Positions 47,194-55,765 of a DNA stretch of 64,000 bases are shown here, piece by piece. Where the stretch lies: NCBI GenBank assembly GCA_021298815.1, contig JAJTHE010000001.1:1-64000 (forward strand). Reading direction: 5' to 3'. The stretch comes from Betaproteobacteria bacterium. GTDB taxonomy: Bacteria > Pseudomonadota > Gammaproteobacteria > Burkholderiales > CAIKXV01. The notes beneath the pieces were generated by a model. That model searched no databases and was not told the origin of the DNA. It was given only the letters and a program-made list of their open reading frames with translations. Each line of letters starts with the position of its first letter. The stretch's first letter is position 1. A program made the translations under genes and the position numbers.

Positions 47194-49322
47194 CCTTGAA
47201 TGCATCGACGACGCGGCACCCGGCCGGACGCAGCCTGCGCATCGCGGTCGACATCGGCGGCACGTTCACCGACGGACTGGCCGTGCTGCTGCCCGGCGGG
47301 CGCATCTGGGTCGGCAAGTGCCTGACCACGCCCGACGATCCCGGCGAAGCGGTGAGCACGGTGATCGCCGACCTGCTGCGGCAGGTCGCGCAGGCCGGCG
47401 GCAGCGCGCCGCGCGTGGGCGAGGTCGTGCACGGCACGACCCTCGTGACCAACACGCTGATCGAGCGCAAGGGGGCACGCACCGCGCTGCTGACTACCAC
47501 GGGCATCGGCGATGCGCTCGACATCGGGCGCGAGTTGCGCTACGACCTCTACGACCTCGACCTGCAGTTGCCGGAGCCGCTGGTGCCGCGCGACCGGCGA
47601 ATCGAGGTGGCCGGGCGCATGGACGCGCTGGGCACCGAGGTGGCGCCGATGGCCGATGCGGCGGTAGCCCGTGCCGTGCGCGCGCTCGCCGCGCTGGACG
47701 TGGAAGCCGTCGCCGTATGCCTGCTGCATGGCTACCTGAACGATGCCCATGAACGCCGCCTGAAGGCTGGGCTCCAGACGCGCCTTCCGGGGCTCGCGGT
47801 GTCGATATCCTCTGCGGTCGCACGCGAGATCGGCGAGTACGAACGGATGTCGACCACGGTCGCCAATGCCTACGTGCAGCCCCTGGTGGCACGATACCTC
47901 GACCAGTTGCAGGGCCGCATCGGCGCGCTGGCCCCGGCGGCCTCGCTGAAGATCATGGTGTCGAGCGGCGGCTTCACCTCGGGCGCCGCGGCGGCCGAGA
48001 CGCCGATAACGCTGCTCGAGTCGGGTCCTGCGGCCGGGGTGCTGTCGGCGCTGAACACCGCGCGGGCGAACGGCCTCGACGCCATCCTCGCCTTCGACAT
48101 GGGCGGCACCACCGCCAAGGCCTGCGTGGCGGTCGGCGGCGAACCGCTGGTGGCGCACAGCTTCGAGTGCGCGAGAGTGCACCGGTTCAAGCGCGGATCG
48201 GGGCTTCCGATCCTCATCCCGAGCATCGACCTGATCGAGATCGGGGCAGGCGGCGGCTCGATCGCCCATGTCAATGCGATGGGACTGCTCAACGTCGGGC
48301 CCGAGAGCGCCGGCGCCGTGCCCGGCCCGGCGTGCTACCAGCGCGGCGGACGCGAGGCGACGGTGACCGATGCCGACCTGCTGCTCGGCTACCTCAACCC
48401 GGACAATTTCCTCGGCGGCGAAATGAAGCTCTCGCTGGCGGAGGCGACCGCCGCGCTGGGCCGGCTGGCCAGGTCGCTGCGCCTCACGGTCGACCAGGTG
48501 GCGCGGGGCATCGTCGGCATCGTCAATGAGAACATGGCCTCGGCCGCACGCATCCACATCGCCGAGAAGGGACACGACCCGCGCGCCTTCACCCTGGTGG
48601 CCACCGGCGGCGCCGGGCCCCTGCATGCGTTGGAGGTAGCGCGGTTGCTGCGCATTCCGCGCGTGCTGGCCACCATCGCCGCCGGTGCGGGATCCTGCCT
48701 GGGGCTGCTCGCCGCGCCGGCGCGGGTGGACCGCGCATGGTCGAACCCGGCGCTGCTGGCGGAGACCGACTGGTCGGCAGCCGCGCGCGTGATGCAGCAG
48801 CTGCGCGACGATGCACAGGCGGAACTCGATTCCGCCGGCGTGCCCGCGGGCAGCATCGTCTGGTCGATCGGCGCGCAGATGCGCTACCTCGGCCAGGGCC
48901 ACAGCGTGCCGGTCAGCATTCCCTACCGGAGGCTGGATGCCTCGGCCGCGGCGGCGGTGCAGCGCGCGTTCGAGGCCTGCTACCGCAAGCTCTATGGTGC
49001 GCTGGTGCCCGGCGCGCTGCCGCAGGTGATCACCTGGCGGCTGACCGGGCGCGCGACGATGAAGCGCCACCGGTTCCGCTGGGGCGACGCCCGCGCCGGC
49101 GGCGCCGATGCCGCGCGCGGCCGGCGCCGGGTGTTCCTGCCGGTGCGCGGCCGCTTCGCCGAGGTTCCGGTGTTCGAGCGCTATGCGCTGGCGCCAGGAA
49201 CCATGCTCGCCGGCCCGCTCGTCCTGGAGGAGCGCGAATCGACGCTGGTGGTGCCGATGGCCGCCGAGGTGGCCGTCCTGCCCGACTACACGATCTCGGT
49301 GACGATCCGGGAGTTCGAATGA
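47190..49322 (+). CDS. hyuA: Hydantoinase/oxoprolinase A-subunit family protein
   Basis: 710 aa, full length for HyuA. ASKHA-type ATPase: phosphate-1 loop AVDIGGTFTDGLAV, VVHGTTLVTNTLIERKG, central FDMGGTTAKACVA, and IEIGAGGGSIA. With HyuB it forms ATP-dependent N-methylhydantoinase, 5-oxoprolinase or related carboxylases. ATG at 47190 overlaps the preceding stop (ATGA); its own stop overlaps hyuB in the same way. Substrate unclear; symbol denotes the family. Confidence 0.92.
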   Translation: MTLNASTTRHPAGRSLRIAVDIGGTFTDGLAVLLPGGRIWVGKCLTTPDDPGEAVSTVIADLLRQVAQAGGSAPRVGEVVHGTTLVTNTLIERKGARTALLTTTGIGDALDIGRELRYDLYDLDLQLPEPLVPRDRRIEVAGRMDALGTEVAPMADAAVARAVRALAALDVEAVAVCLLHGYLNDAHERRLKAGLQTRLPGLAVSISSAVAREIGEYERMSTTVANAYVQPLVARYLDQLQGRIGALAPAASLKIMVSSGGFTSGAAAAETPITLLESGPAAGVLSALNTARANGLDAILAFDMGGTTAKACVAVGGEPLVAHSFECARVHRFKRGSGLPILIPSIDLIEIGAGGGSIAHVNAMGLLNVGPESAGAVPGPACYQRGGREATVTDADLLLGYLNPDNFLGGEMKLSLAEATAALGRLARSLRLTVDQVARGIVGIVNENMASAARIHIAEKGHDPRAFTLVATGGAGPLHALEVARLLRIPRVLATIAAGAGSCLGLLAAPARVDRAWSNPALLAETDWSAAARVMQQLRDDAQAELDSAGVPAGSIVWSIGAQMRYLGQGHSVPVSIPYRRLDASAAAAVQRAFEACYRKLYGALVPGALPQVITWRLTGRATMKRHRFRWGDARAGGADAARGRRRVFLPVRGRFAEVPVFERYALAPGTMLAGPLVLEERESTLVVPMAAEVAVLPDYTISVTIREFE

Positions 49323-50902
49323 GCGCCGCTGCCGGAAGGAAGAAGGCGGCCGGCGCGTTCGACCCGATCGAACTCGAGATCCTCTGGAAGCGCCTGGTGA
49401 GCATCGTCGACGAGGCGGCGGCGACCTTCGTGCGCACGTCGTTCTCCACCCTGGTGCGCGATGCCAACGACTTCGCCGTGGTGCTGACCGATGCACAGGG
49501 GCGTTCCCTCGCGCAGTCGACCATGAGCATCCCTTCGTTCATCGGCAGCCTGCCGGCGACGGTACGCCATTTCCTCGACCGGTTCCCGGCGCATACGCTG
49601 AAGCCGGGCGACGTCATGATCACCAACGACCCCTGGATGGGCACCGGCCACATCCATGACGTGAACACGGCGATGCCCCTGTTCCACGAGGGCAGGCTGG
49701 TCGCGTTCGCCGCCGTGGTCTCGCACATGCCGGACATCGGCGGTCGGCTGCGCAACTCGGGCATCCGCGAGATCTACGAAGAGGGCCTGCAGATCCCGCG
49801 CCTCAAGCTGATGCATGCCGGCAGCGCCGATCCCGCGGTGGTGGCTTTCATCAGCCAGAACATCCGCGTGCCCGAGCAGGGGATGGGCGACATCTGGGCG
49901 CAGGTCTCTGCCTGCCGCATGCTGGAAGAGCGGCTGCAGCCCCTGCTTACCGGCCGGTTGCTCGACGACCTTGGCCACGAGATCCGCAGGCGCTCCGAGG
50001 CGGCGATGCGCGCGGCGATACGCAGGCTCCCCGATGGCGAGTACACCTCGCGGGTCGAGCACGACGGCTTCGAGCAGCGCATCGTGATCGCATGCAGGAT
50101 CACCGTGAAGGGCGATCGCCTGGCGATCGACTACGCGGGCTCCAGCCCGCAGCTGCCACGCGCGGTCAACGTGGTGCCGATCTACACCTTCGCCTACTCG
50201 GCCTATCCGGTGAAGGCGCTTCTGTGTCCGGACGTACCCAACAACGAGGGAAGCTTCGCGCCGGTCTCCACCCGGGCACCGGCCGGCAGCATCCTGAACC
50301 CGGAGTATCCGGCCGCCAGTGGCGGACGCGGCATGATCGGCCACCTGCTGCCGCCGGCGATCTTCACCGCCCTGGCCGACGTGCTGCCGGACCGGGTATG
50401 GGCATCGGGATCGGCGAATTCCTCGGTGACCATGTCCGGCGAGCATCGTGGACATCGCTTCGCGGTGATCAACTTCCTCAATGCAGGGCAGGGCGCAACC
50501 GCCAGTCGCGACGGCTATTCCGTGCTCTCGTTCCCGTCGAACCTCGGGAATACCCCGATCGAAGTGATCGAGTCGCTGGCACCGATGCAGGTGGTCTGCC
50601 GCTCGATCCGGCGCGGCACGGGCGGCGCAGGCCGGCACCGTGGTGGCGACGGCCTGCGATTCGAGTTCGTGGTCATCGCCGATGTCCCGGTCGTCACCTC
50701 CTTCATCATGACCCGCCTGAAGTCGGCGCCGCCCGGGCTGGCCGGCGGCGGTCCGGGCGCGCTGGGCAGGCTGGAGCTGAACGGCTGCGTGATCGATCCC
50801 TCCGACCACTGGGTGCTGAAGAAGGGCGACCATGTCGTGATGGAAACCGCGGGCGGTGGCGGCTACGGCGCACCGGTCCGGCGGCGCACCGGCCAGCGCT
50901 GA
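49319..50902 (+). CDS. hyuB: Hydantoinase B/oxoprolinase family protein
   Basis: 527 aa partner of the preceding subunit. FDPIELEILWKRLVSIVDEAA opening, SFSTLVRDANDFAVVLTD, PGDVMITNDPWMGTGHIHD and HMPDIGGR with likely metal ligands, then the Gly-rich ASGGRGMIGHLLPP and the closing METAGGGGYGAP. ATG overlaps the hyuA stop by four bases. Last gene of the catabolic run. Confidence 0.93.
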   Translation: MSAAAGRKKAAGAFDPIELEILWKRLVSIVDEAAATFVRTSFSTLVRDANDFAVVLTDAQGRSLAQSTMSIPSFIGSLPATVRHFLDRFPAHTLKPGDVMITNDPWMGTGHIHDVNTAMPLFHEGRLVAFAAVVSHMPDIGGRLRNSGIREIYEEGLQIPRLKLMHAGSADPAVVAFISQNIRVPEQGMGDIWAQVSACRMLEERLQPLLTGRLLDDLGHEIRRRSEAAMRAAIRRLPDGEYTSRVEHDGFEQRIVIACRITVKGDRLAIDYAGSSPQLPRAVNVVPIYTFAYSAYPVKALLCPDVPNNEGSFAPVSTRAPAGSILNPEYPAASGGRGMIGHLLPPAIFTALADVLPDRVWASGSANSSVTMSGEHRGHRFAVINFLNAGQGATASRDGYSVLSFPSNLGNTPIEVIESLAPMQVVCRSIRRGTGGAGRHRGGDGLRFEFVVIADVPVVTSFIMTRLKSAPPGLAGGGPGALGRLELNGCVIDPSDHWVLKKGDHVVMETAGGGGYGAPVRRRTGQR

Positions 50903-51101
50903 CCGGTTCGTAGGCATCCCGGCGTCCGGCGCCGTTCGTTCAGCCGCAGGTGCCGTTGGTCGGCCTCGCCGTGCAGCGAGTGCACTTGTCACCCGAACGA
51001 CGCGTTGCAGTTCCTGTACATCTGCAGGTCCGGATGGCAGAGTAAATCGCATCAACTTGGACTCCCGAACCGACCTGTCCTCCGCAAGCGCAGCTTCTCG
51101 G

Positions 51102-51431
51102 ATGAGCGAATCTCCGTTTCCGCAGTTGTTCGGCCTGGACGAAATCGAGCGTGCCATTCCCCGCGATCCGACGATCGACCTGCCGATCGCCGTGCAGCCG
51201 CCGGTTGACCCGGATCCGCGCCATCCGCTCGAGCGGCGCTTCCCGCACGTCGCCGACCGGATCACCGGACTCTGGGGCACGACGATGTGCGCGGAGTACC
51301 TGCAGTCGCTGGTGTTGATGGATCGCGGCGAGGCGCGCCAGGGTTTCCCGGTGGACCTGATCGAGGACCTGCTGATGCTCGACTACTGCAACGCGGTCCG
51401 GCTCAGCCAGATGCTGCCGCCGCGGCGCTGA
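51102..51431 (+). CDS. Hypothetical protein
   Basis: 109 aa, not recognised. Composition is protein-like: Pro-rich central part (VQPPVDPDPRHPLERRFPH) and a C-terminal helical half (TMCAEYLQSLVLMDRGEAR, LIEDLLMLDYCNAVRLSQM). No signal peptide or membrane helix. No clear Shine-Dalgarno before ATG 51102; an in-frame TTG upstream is possible. The 199 bases before it show no gene I can support. Convergent with a phosphodiesterase. Confidence 0.6.
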   Translation: MSESPFPQLFGLDEIERAIPRDPTIDLPIAVQPPVDPDPRHPLERRFPHVADRITGLWGTTMCAEYLQSLVLMDRGEARQGFPVDLIEDLLMLDYCNAVRLSQMLPPRR

Positions 51432-51449
51432 ACGGCGGTTCGCAGTCGC

Positions 51450-52673
51450 TCAGCACTCGCGCACGACCAGCGGCACCCACATCTCGGCCGGCGTCGTGCC
51501 GCCGTGTACGCCCACCAGCCGGTGCCGGTTCTCGCCCGGCAGCCAGTCCTTGATCGTCCAGCCAGGGCGCATCATCAGCAGGTAGTCTCCGATGCGCCGG
51601 TGGAACGCGGGATGGTCGGTGCCGCGGGGCACCCCGAACCAGCCGTCGGCCACCGCCTGGCCGGACGGCAGCAGGTCGAGGGCGTAGCCGAGTTCGCTGG
51701 CCACCGCGCGCTCGAAGGCATCGGCCATGCCGGGCTTCACGTAGGCATACGACAGCCGCCGCTCGCCGCACAGGGGATGCGCGAGCATCGCGGCGATGCC
51801 GGGGTGGCGCTCGATCTCGATGCCCTGCGGTTCCGGGGAATCGATGAAGCCATGGTCCGCCGTCACCAACACCAGCGTGCCGCTGCCCGACAGGCGTTCG
51901 AGCATTCGTCGGAATCCCTGGTCGAGACGCCACAGCTCCGAGGCCACCTCCAGGCTGTGCGTGCCGTGGTCGTGGCTGTTGGCGTCGATCTCCGGGTAGT
52001 ACGCGTAGATGAACTGGCGCTCGTGCGTCGCCTCCACCGCCCGCACCACCTGCTCGAAGAACTGGTCGCGCGTCTGATACGGAAAGCGCATCGCCGGGCC
52101 GTTGTGCGCGAGGTTGTAGTCGGAGTCGATGATCCAGCGCGGCGACACGGTCGAGGCGGACGTGCCCAGGCGCGATGCGAAGGGTACCGGCTGCTCGAAG
52201 AAGTGCAGCGGATTGACGCCGATCTCGCGCAGGAAGCGCCGGTCGCCGCGCGTGCGGAACGGCAGGATGGTCGCCACCGCGCGGATCTCGTCCAGCCAGA
52301 TGTTCCAGCCGGTCAGTCCGTGTTCACGCGGCGCGCAGCCGGTCAGGAAGGTGGTTATCGCGGTCGCGGTGGTCGAGGGGAACACCGAGTTGATGCGTCC
52401 GACCCGGTGCGCGGCGAAGGCGGTGTCGCGGCCATGCGCGCACAGGTAGTCGTCGCCGAGCCCGTCTACCACCATCAGCAGCACCCGCCGTGCCGCAGAG
52501 ACCTGTGCCGGTGGCAGCAGCGCCAGCAACGGATGGCCGGGCGCACGATGCCCGTTGCGCGTGCACATCCCGGCCTCGATCGACGCCATCAGGTTCACCA
52601 GGCTGCATCCACCGTAGTCGGGACGCACCGGCACCGGCGTGCTCACCGGATCAGGAACGGGTCGATGCGCCAC
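51450..52673 (-). CDS. Alkaline phosphatase superfamily / type I phosphodiesterase
   Basis: 407 aa. Metal- and nucleophile-containing core of the nucleotide pyrophosphatase/phosphodiesterase family: VVDGLGDDYL with metal aspartate, FPSTTATAITTFLTG with threonine nucleophile, IDANSHDHGTHS and TADHGFID with metal ligands, and a late histidine in PRGTDHPAFHRR. No signal peptide. ATG at 52671-52673 overlaps the end of the upstream gene by 23 bases, so the two are coupled. Substrate unknown. Confidence 0.88.
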   Translation of the reverse strand: MAHRPVPDPVSTPVPVRPDYGGCSLVNLMASIEAGMCTRNGHRAPGHPLLALLPPAQVSAARRVLLMVVDGLGDDYLCAHGRDTAFAAHRVGRINSVFPSTTATAITTFLTGCAPREHGLTGWNIWLDEIRAVATILPFRTRGDRRFLREIGVNPLHFFEQPVPFASRLGTSASTVSPRWIIDSDYNLAHNGPAMRFPYQTRDQFFEQVVRAVEATHERQFIYAYYPEIDANSHDHGTHSLEVASELWRLDQGFRRMLERLSGSGTLVLVTADHGFIDSPEPQGIEIERHPGIAAMLAHPLCGERRLSYAYVKPGMADAFERAVASELGYALDLLPSGQAVADGWFGVPRGTDHPAFHRRIGDYLLMMRPGWTIKDWLPGENRHRLVGVHGGTTPAEMWVPLVVREC

Positions 52674-53187
52674 CCTCGACGGTGCGGTCGGGCACCGCGT
52701 TTCGCACCACCACCGGGATCACGTGGCGCCCGAGGCGTACCTGCGCCACCTGCTGGACCGGTTCGGCGCGGAAGGACGGACAGGCGTACAGCTCGATGTC
52801 GTCCTTGGTCATCGGATACTCGGCGCAGGTCAGGCGGCGGAAGAACCAGTTGCCGTAGATGCGGCACTGCGAACGGCCTTCCGCGTCGTGGTCGAGGAAC
52901 ACGCAGGTCTGGAACAGGCAGCACTCGCCGCAGTGGCTGCATTCGCCCTCGATCTTCCACGACACGCTCTGCTCGGCCGCGCGCTTTTCGTTGTAGAAGC
53001 GTCGGGCGATCACCTCTGCCCGGGCCATCGCCTGGAGCTGCAGCGCGGCCTGGCGCATCGTCTGCCGGTAGTTGCGCAGGGACGCGAGGTCGCCGGCCAA
53101 CAGGCTGACGACGATCGGCGACAGCGGCAGGCCGAGCCAGAGGACCGACAGGATGATCGTTTCCACGACGCGGCCGAGGGCATGCAT
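52651..53187 (-). CDS. YkgJ-type cysteine-cluster (zinc/iron-chelating) protein with N-terminal membrane helix
   Basis: 178 aa. A hydrophobic helix at about 10-32 anchors the N-terminus. Eight cysteines lie in the cluster typical of this family: C83-x2-C86-x2-C89-C90, C95, C108, C121 and C136 (CSHCGECC, TCAEYP). Such clusters bind zinc or an Fe-S centre; function is not established. Overlaps the phosphodiesterase gene downstream. Confidence 0.8.
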   Translation of the reverse strand: MHALGRVVETIILSVLWLGLPLSPIVVSLLAGDLASLRNYRQTMRQAALQLQAMARAEVIARRFYNEKRAAEQSVSWKIEGECSHCGECCLFQTCVFLDHDAEGRSQCRIYGNWFFRRLTCAEYPMTKDDIELYACPSFRAEPVQQVAQVRLGRHVIPVVVRNAVPDRTVEGGASTRS

Positions 53188-53410
53188 CAGATTCGAGAGT
53201 TCCAGTGACTTGTCGTTCGACCGGGAGCGCCGCTTCCGGGAGTGTCACGGCCCCGAGTGCCGGGGCGAAGATGCGAAACCGCCGAATGATACCGACTGGG
53301 CGCGCATCGGGAAACTGAAATCGACGTGTGTCGCGGCATCGGGCAGGACGGCCGTCGGACTGCACGACCTGCGGGCTCGCGGGCTTTCCTGACACCTTTC
53401 GTCAATCGGG

Positions 53411-54112
53411 TCAGAGGGCGGCGCCGACCAGTGCACCGACCGATGCGGTGATGGCCATGGCCAGCGAGCCCCAGAAGGCCACCCGCCCGGTTGCACGGGC
53501 GACCGGTGCGCCGCCGACGCGCGCCGCGACCGCACCCAGCAGGGCGAGCGCGCCGAGCGAGCCGATGGCGATCGCAGGCATCACGGAGGCCGCTGGCGCG
53601 AGCAGCGCCACCAGCAGCGGCAGCGCTGCGCCGACGGTGAAGGTGGCTGCGGAGGCGACGGCTGCCTGCAGCGGCCGTGCGGCGGTGAGGTCCGAGATGC
53701 CAAGTTCCTCGAGGGCATGCGCGCCCAGTGCATCCTTCTGCATCAGTTGCACGGCGACGGTCCGCGCCAGTTCGGGTTCCAGTCCGCGGCCGACGTAGAT
53801 CCGCGCGAGTTCTTCGTGCTCCAGGGCCGGGTCGGCGGACAGTTCCGCCCGCTCCCGGGCGAGGTCGGCCTGCTCGGAGTCGGCCTGCGAACTCACGGAC
53901 ACGTACTCTCCGGCAGCCATCGACATGGCGCCGGCGACGAGTCCTGCGACGCCGGTGGTGACCAGCACCGTCGGCGTGGCCGACGCCGCAGCCACGCCCA
54001 GCAGGAGGCAGGCGGTAGAGACGATACCGTCGTTGGCGCCAAGCACGGCCGCGCGCAACCATGCCGCGCTCCCGGTCCGGTGGCGCTCGGAGTGCAGCCT
54101 GTCGAATCGCAC
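53411..54112 (-). CDS. VIT1/CCC1-type transporter family protein
   Basis: 233 aa. N-terminal AAVLGANDGIVSTACLLLGVA and GLVAGAMSMAAGEYVSVSSQ are the signatures of vacuolar-iron-transporter relatives, with five predicted membrane helices and a cytoplasmic acidic insert (about 75-135, DSEQADLARERAELSADP). Family members export Fe(II)/Mn(II) from the cytoplasm. Last of four same-strand genes after PhoD. Confidence 0.9.
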   Translation of the reverse strand: MRFDRLHSERHRTGSAAWLRAAVLGANDGIVSTACLLLGVAAASATPTVLVTTGVAGLVAGAMSMAAGEYVSVSSQADSEQADLARERAELSADPALEHEELARIYVGRGLEPELARTVAVQLMQKDALGAHALEELGISDLTAARPLQAAVASAATFTVGAALPLLVALLAPAASVMPAIAIGSLGALALLGAVAARVGGAPVARATGRVAFWGSLAMAITASVGALVGAAL

Positions 54113-54152
54113 ATGGTCTCCCGTGGGTGCGTCGTACCGGTGGACGGCCTCG

Positions 54153-55070
54153 TCAATCGCGGACAGGCCTGTCCGCGCGCGTGGCCAGCCAGATGCCCAT
54201 CAATACTATCGTACCTCCTGCGACCTGCAGGGCCCCGACTCGCTCGCCAAGGACCAGCCAGGCGAACGCGGCGGCGACCACCGGCTGCAGCAGCAATCCG
54301 ACCGAAGCCAGGGTCGGTGTCAGGTGCGCGATCGCGTACGCGATCAGGCTCTGCCCGGCCACGTGCGAGGTCAGGGCCAGCCCGGCGAGGATCGCCCAGC
54401 CATGAAGGGTCGACGGCAGCAGCGCCTCGCCGCTGGCCACGGCGATCGGCAGCAGGATGGCGGCGCAGGCGAGGCTGCTCCATGCCATCACGCTGGCGGT
54501 GGACACCGAACCGCGCACCCGCGACACGAAGAGCTGGTAGGCGGCGTAGAACATCGCCGTCCCGATGCCCAGCGCATCCCCGACCAGTCGCATCGAGCCG
54601 TCCGCGGCCGGCATGCGGCCGGACGAAGGCGCGCCGGCGGCGCTGCCCATGGAGGCGCCGACCAGCACCACGGTGCCGGCGAGCGCGACGGCCAGCGCCA
54701 CGACGAAGCGGGTGCTCGGTCGCCTGCTGTAGACCAGCCAGACCGCGAGCGTGACGAAGATCGGTGCGAAGTTCGCGAGCAGCGTCGCGTTGGCAACCGA
54801 GGTGAGCACGATCGAGCCGTGCCACAGCGCAAGATCCCCTGCGAAGCAGGCACCGGCGGCGGCCAGTGGCCAGCGGAAGCGGCGACCAGCCTGCGCATGG
54901 GCCGCCAGCGACATCGCCGATGCCCAGGCCCAGAGCAGCGGCAGCGCGAGGGCCACGCGCCAGAATGCGGTGGCCACCGGGCCCAGTTCCGAAAGCCTGA
55001 CCCAGATCGCGGAGGAGGCTATGCAGAAGGCGCCTGCGAACAGGGCCAGCAGGCCGGCCCGGCGGTTCAT
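54153..55070 (-). CDS. EamA (DMT) family transporter
   Basis: 305 aa, about ten hydrophobic helices in two EamA repeats; the first opens GLLALFAGAFCIASSAIWVR, the second around GDALGIGTAMFYAAYQLFVS, ending LGERVGALQVAGGTIVLMG. Family exports or imports metabolites; substrate unknown. The start overlaps the methyltransferase stop by four bases. Confidence 0.9.
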   Translation of the reverse strand: MNRRAGLLALFAGAFCIASSAIWVRLSELGPVATAFWRVALALPLLWAWASAMSLAAHAQAGRRFRWPLAAAGACFAGDLALWHGSIVLTSVANATLLANFAPIFVTLAVWLVYSRRPSTRFVVALAVALAGTVVLVGASMGSAAGAPSSGRMPAADGSMRLVGDALGIGTAMFYAAYQLFVSRVRGSVSTASVMAWSSLACAAILLPIAVASGEALLPSTLHGWAILAGLALTSHVAGQSLIAYAIAHLTPTLASVGLLLQPVVAAAFAWLVLGERVGALQVAGGTIVLMGIWLATRADRPVRD

Positions 55071-55690
55071 GAAGCCTTCGCGTTACGGCACTCGACGAGG
55101 TACCAGAGTCCGAACGGCGGAACGGTGGTCACGCGGGTCACTTCCAGGGGTGTGCCGGCCAGCACGTCGTCCAGGGAGAGGTCGGTGCGCCAGCCGAGCC
55201 GCTGCGTGATCGGCGACAGCATGCGTTGCCCGAAAGCCACCAGGCGGTTGCGATGATGCAGGTGGTTGACGATCACGATCCGTCCGCCCGGTCTGCACAC
55301 GCGGACCATCTCGGCCAGCAGGCGGCGATGGTCGGGCACCGCGGTCACCACGTACGCGGCCATCAGGCCGTCGAAGCAGGAGTCGGGGAAGGCCATGCGC
55401 ATGGCGTCCATGCGCAGGATGCAGGCATTGCCGATGCCGTGCGCGTCGATGCAGGCGCTGGCCTCGCGCAGCATGCCCAGCGAGAAATCGACGCCGACCA
55501 CGAACGGATGCGGGCCGTACATCGGCAGCGCGATGCCGGTGCCGACCCCGACCTCGAGGACGCGCTCGCCGGGCTGCGCATCCAGCCACTGCACCGCCGC
55601 GCGGCGCGGCGCGTCGAACACGCGTCCGAACAACCGGTCGTAGATCTTCGCGTACGCGTCGTAGATCCGCTCGAGTCGCGCAAGATCCAA
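55067..55690 (-). CDS. Class I SAM-dependent methyltransferase (PmtA/UbiE-like)
   Basis: 207 aa. SAM loop RVLEVGVGTGIALP at about 43-56, acidic turn VVGVDFSLGML, and the motif IV/post region FPDSCFDGLMAAYVVTAVPD. N-terminal YDAYAKIYDRLFGRVF resembles bacterial phosphatidylethanolamine N-methyltransferases, so lipid methylation is a reasonable guess. Coupled to the EamA gene. Confidence 0.85.
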   Translation of the reverse strand: MDLARLERIYDAYAKIYDRLFGRVFDAPRRAAVQWLDAQPGERVLEVGVGTGIALPMYGPHPFVVGVDFSLGMLREASACIDAHGIGNACILRMDAMRMAFPDSCFDGLMAAYVVTAVPDHRRLLAEMVRVCRPGGRIVIVNHLHHRNRLVAFGQRMLSPITQRLGWRTDLSLDDVLAGTPLEVTRVTTVPPFGLWYLVECRNAKAS

Positions 55691-55765
55691 CGAAAGGCTC
55701 CGTTGCTGGAAAGGCGCGGATTATGCCATGCAGGCGGTGCCGGGCCGCCGGTCGGTGCCTGCGCG

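Noticed and set aside
50940-51060. Cys-rich minus-strand sequence (DKCTRCTARP) as a second selenoprotein or zinc peptide
   Set aside because: No ribosome-binding site, no fold before or after the cysteines, and no hairpin; it looks like chance in an intergenic region.
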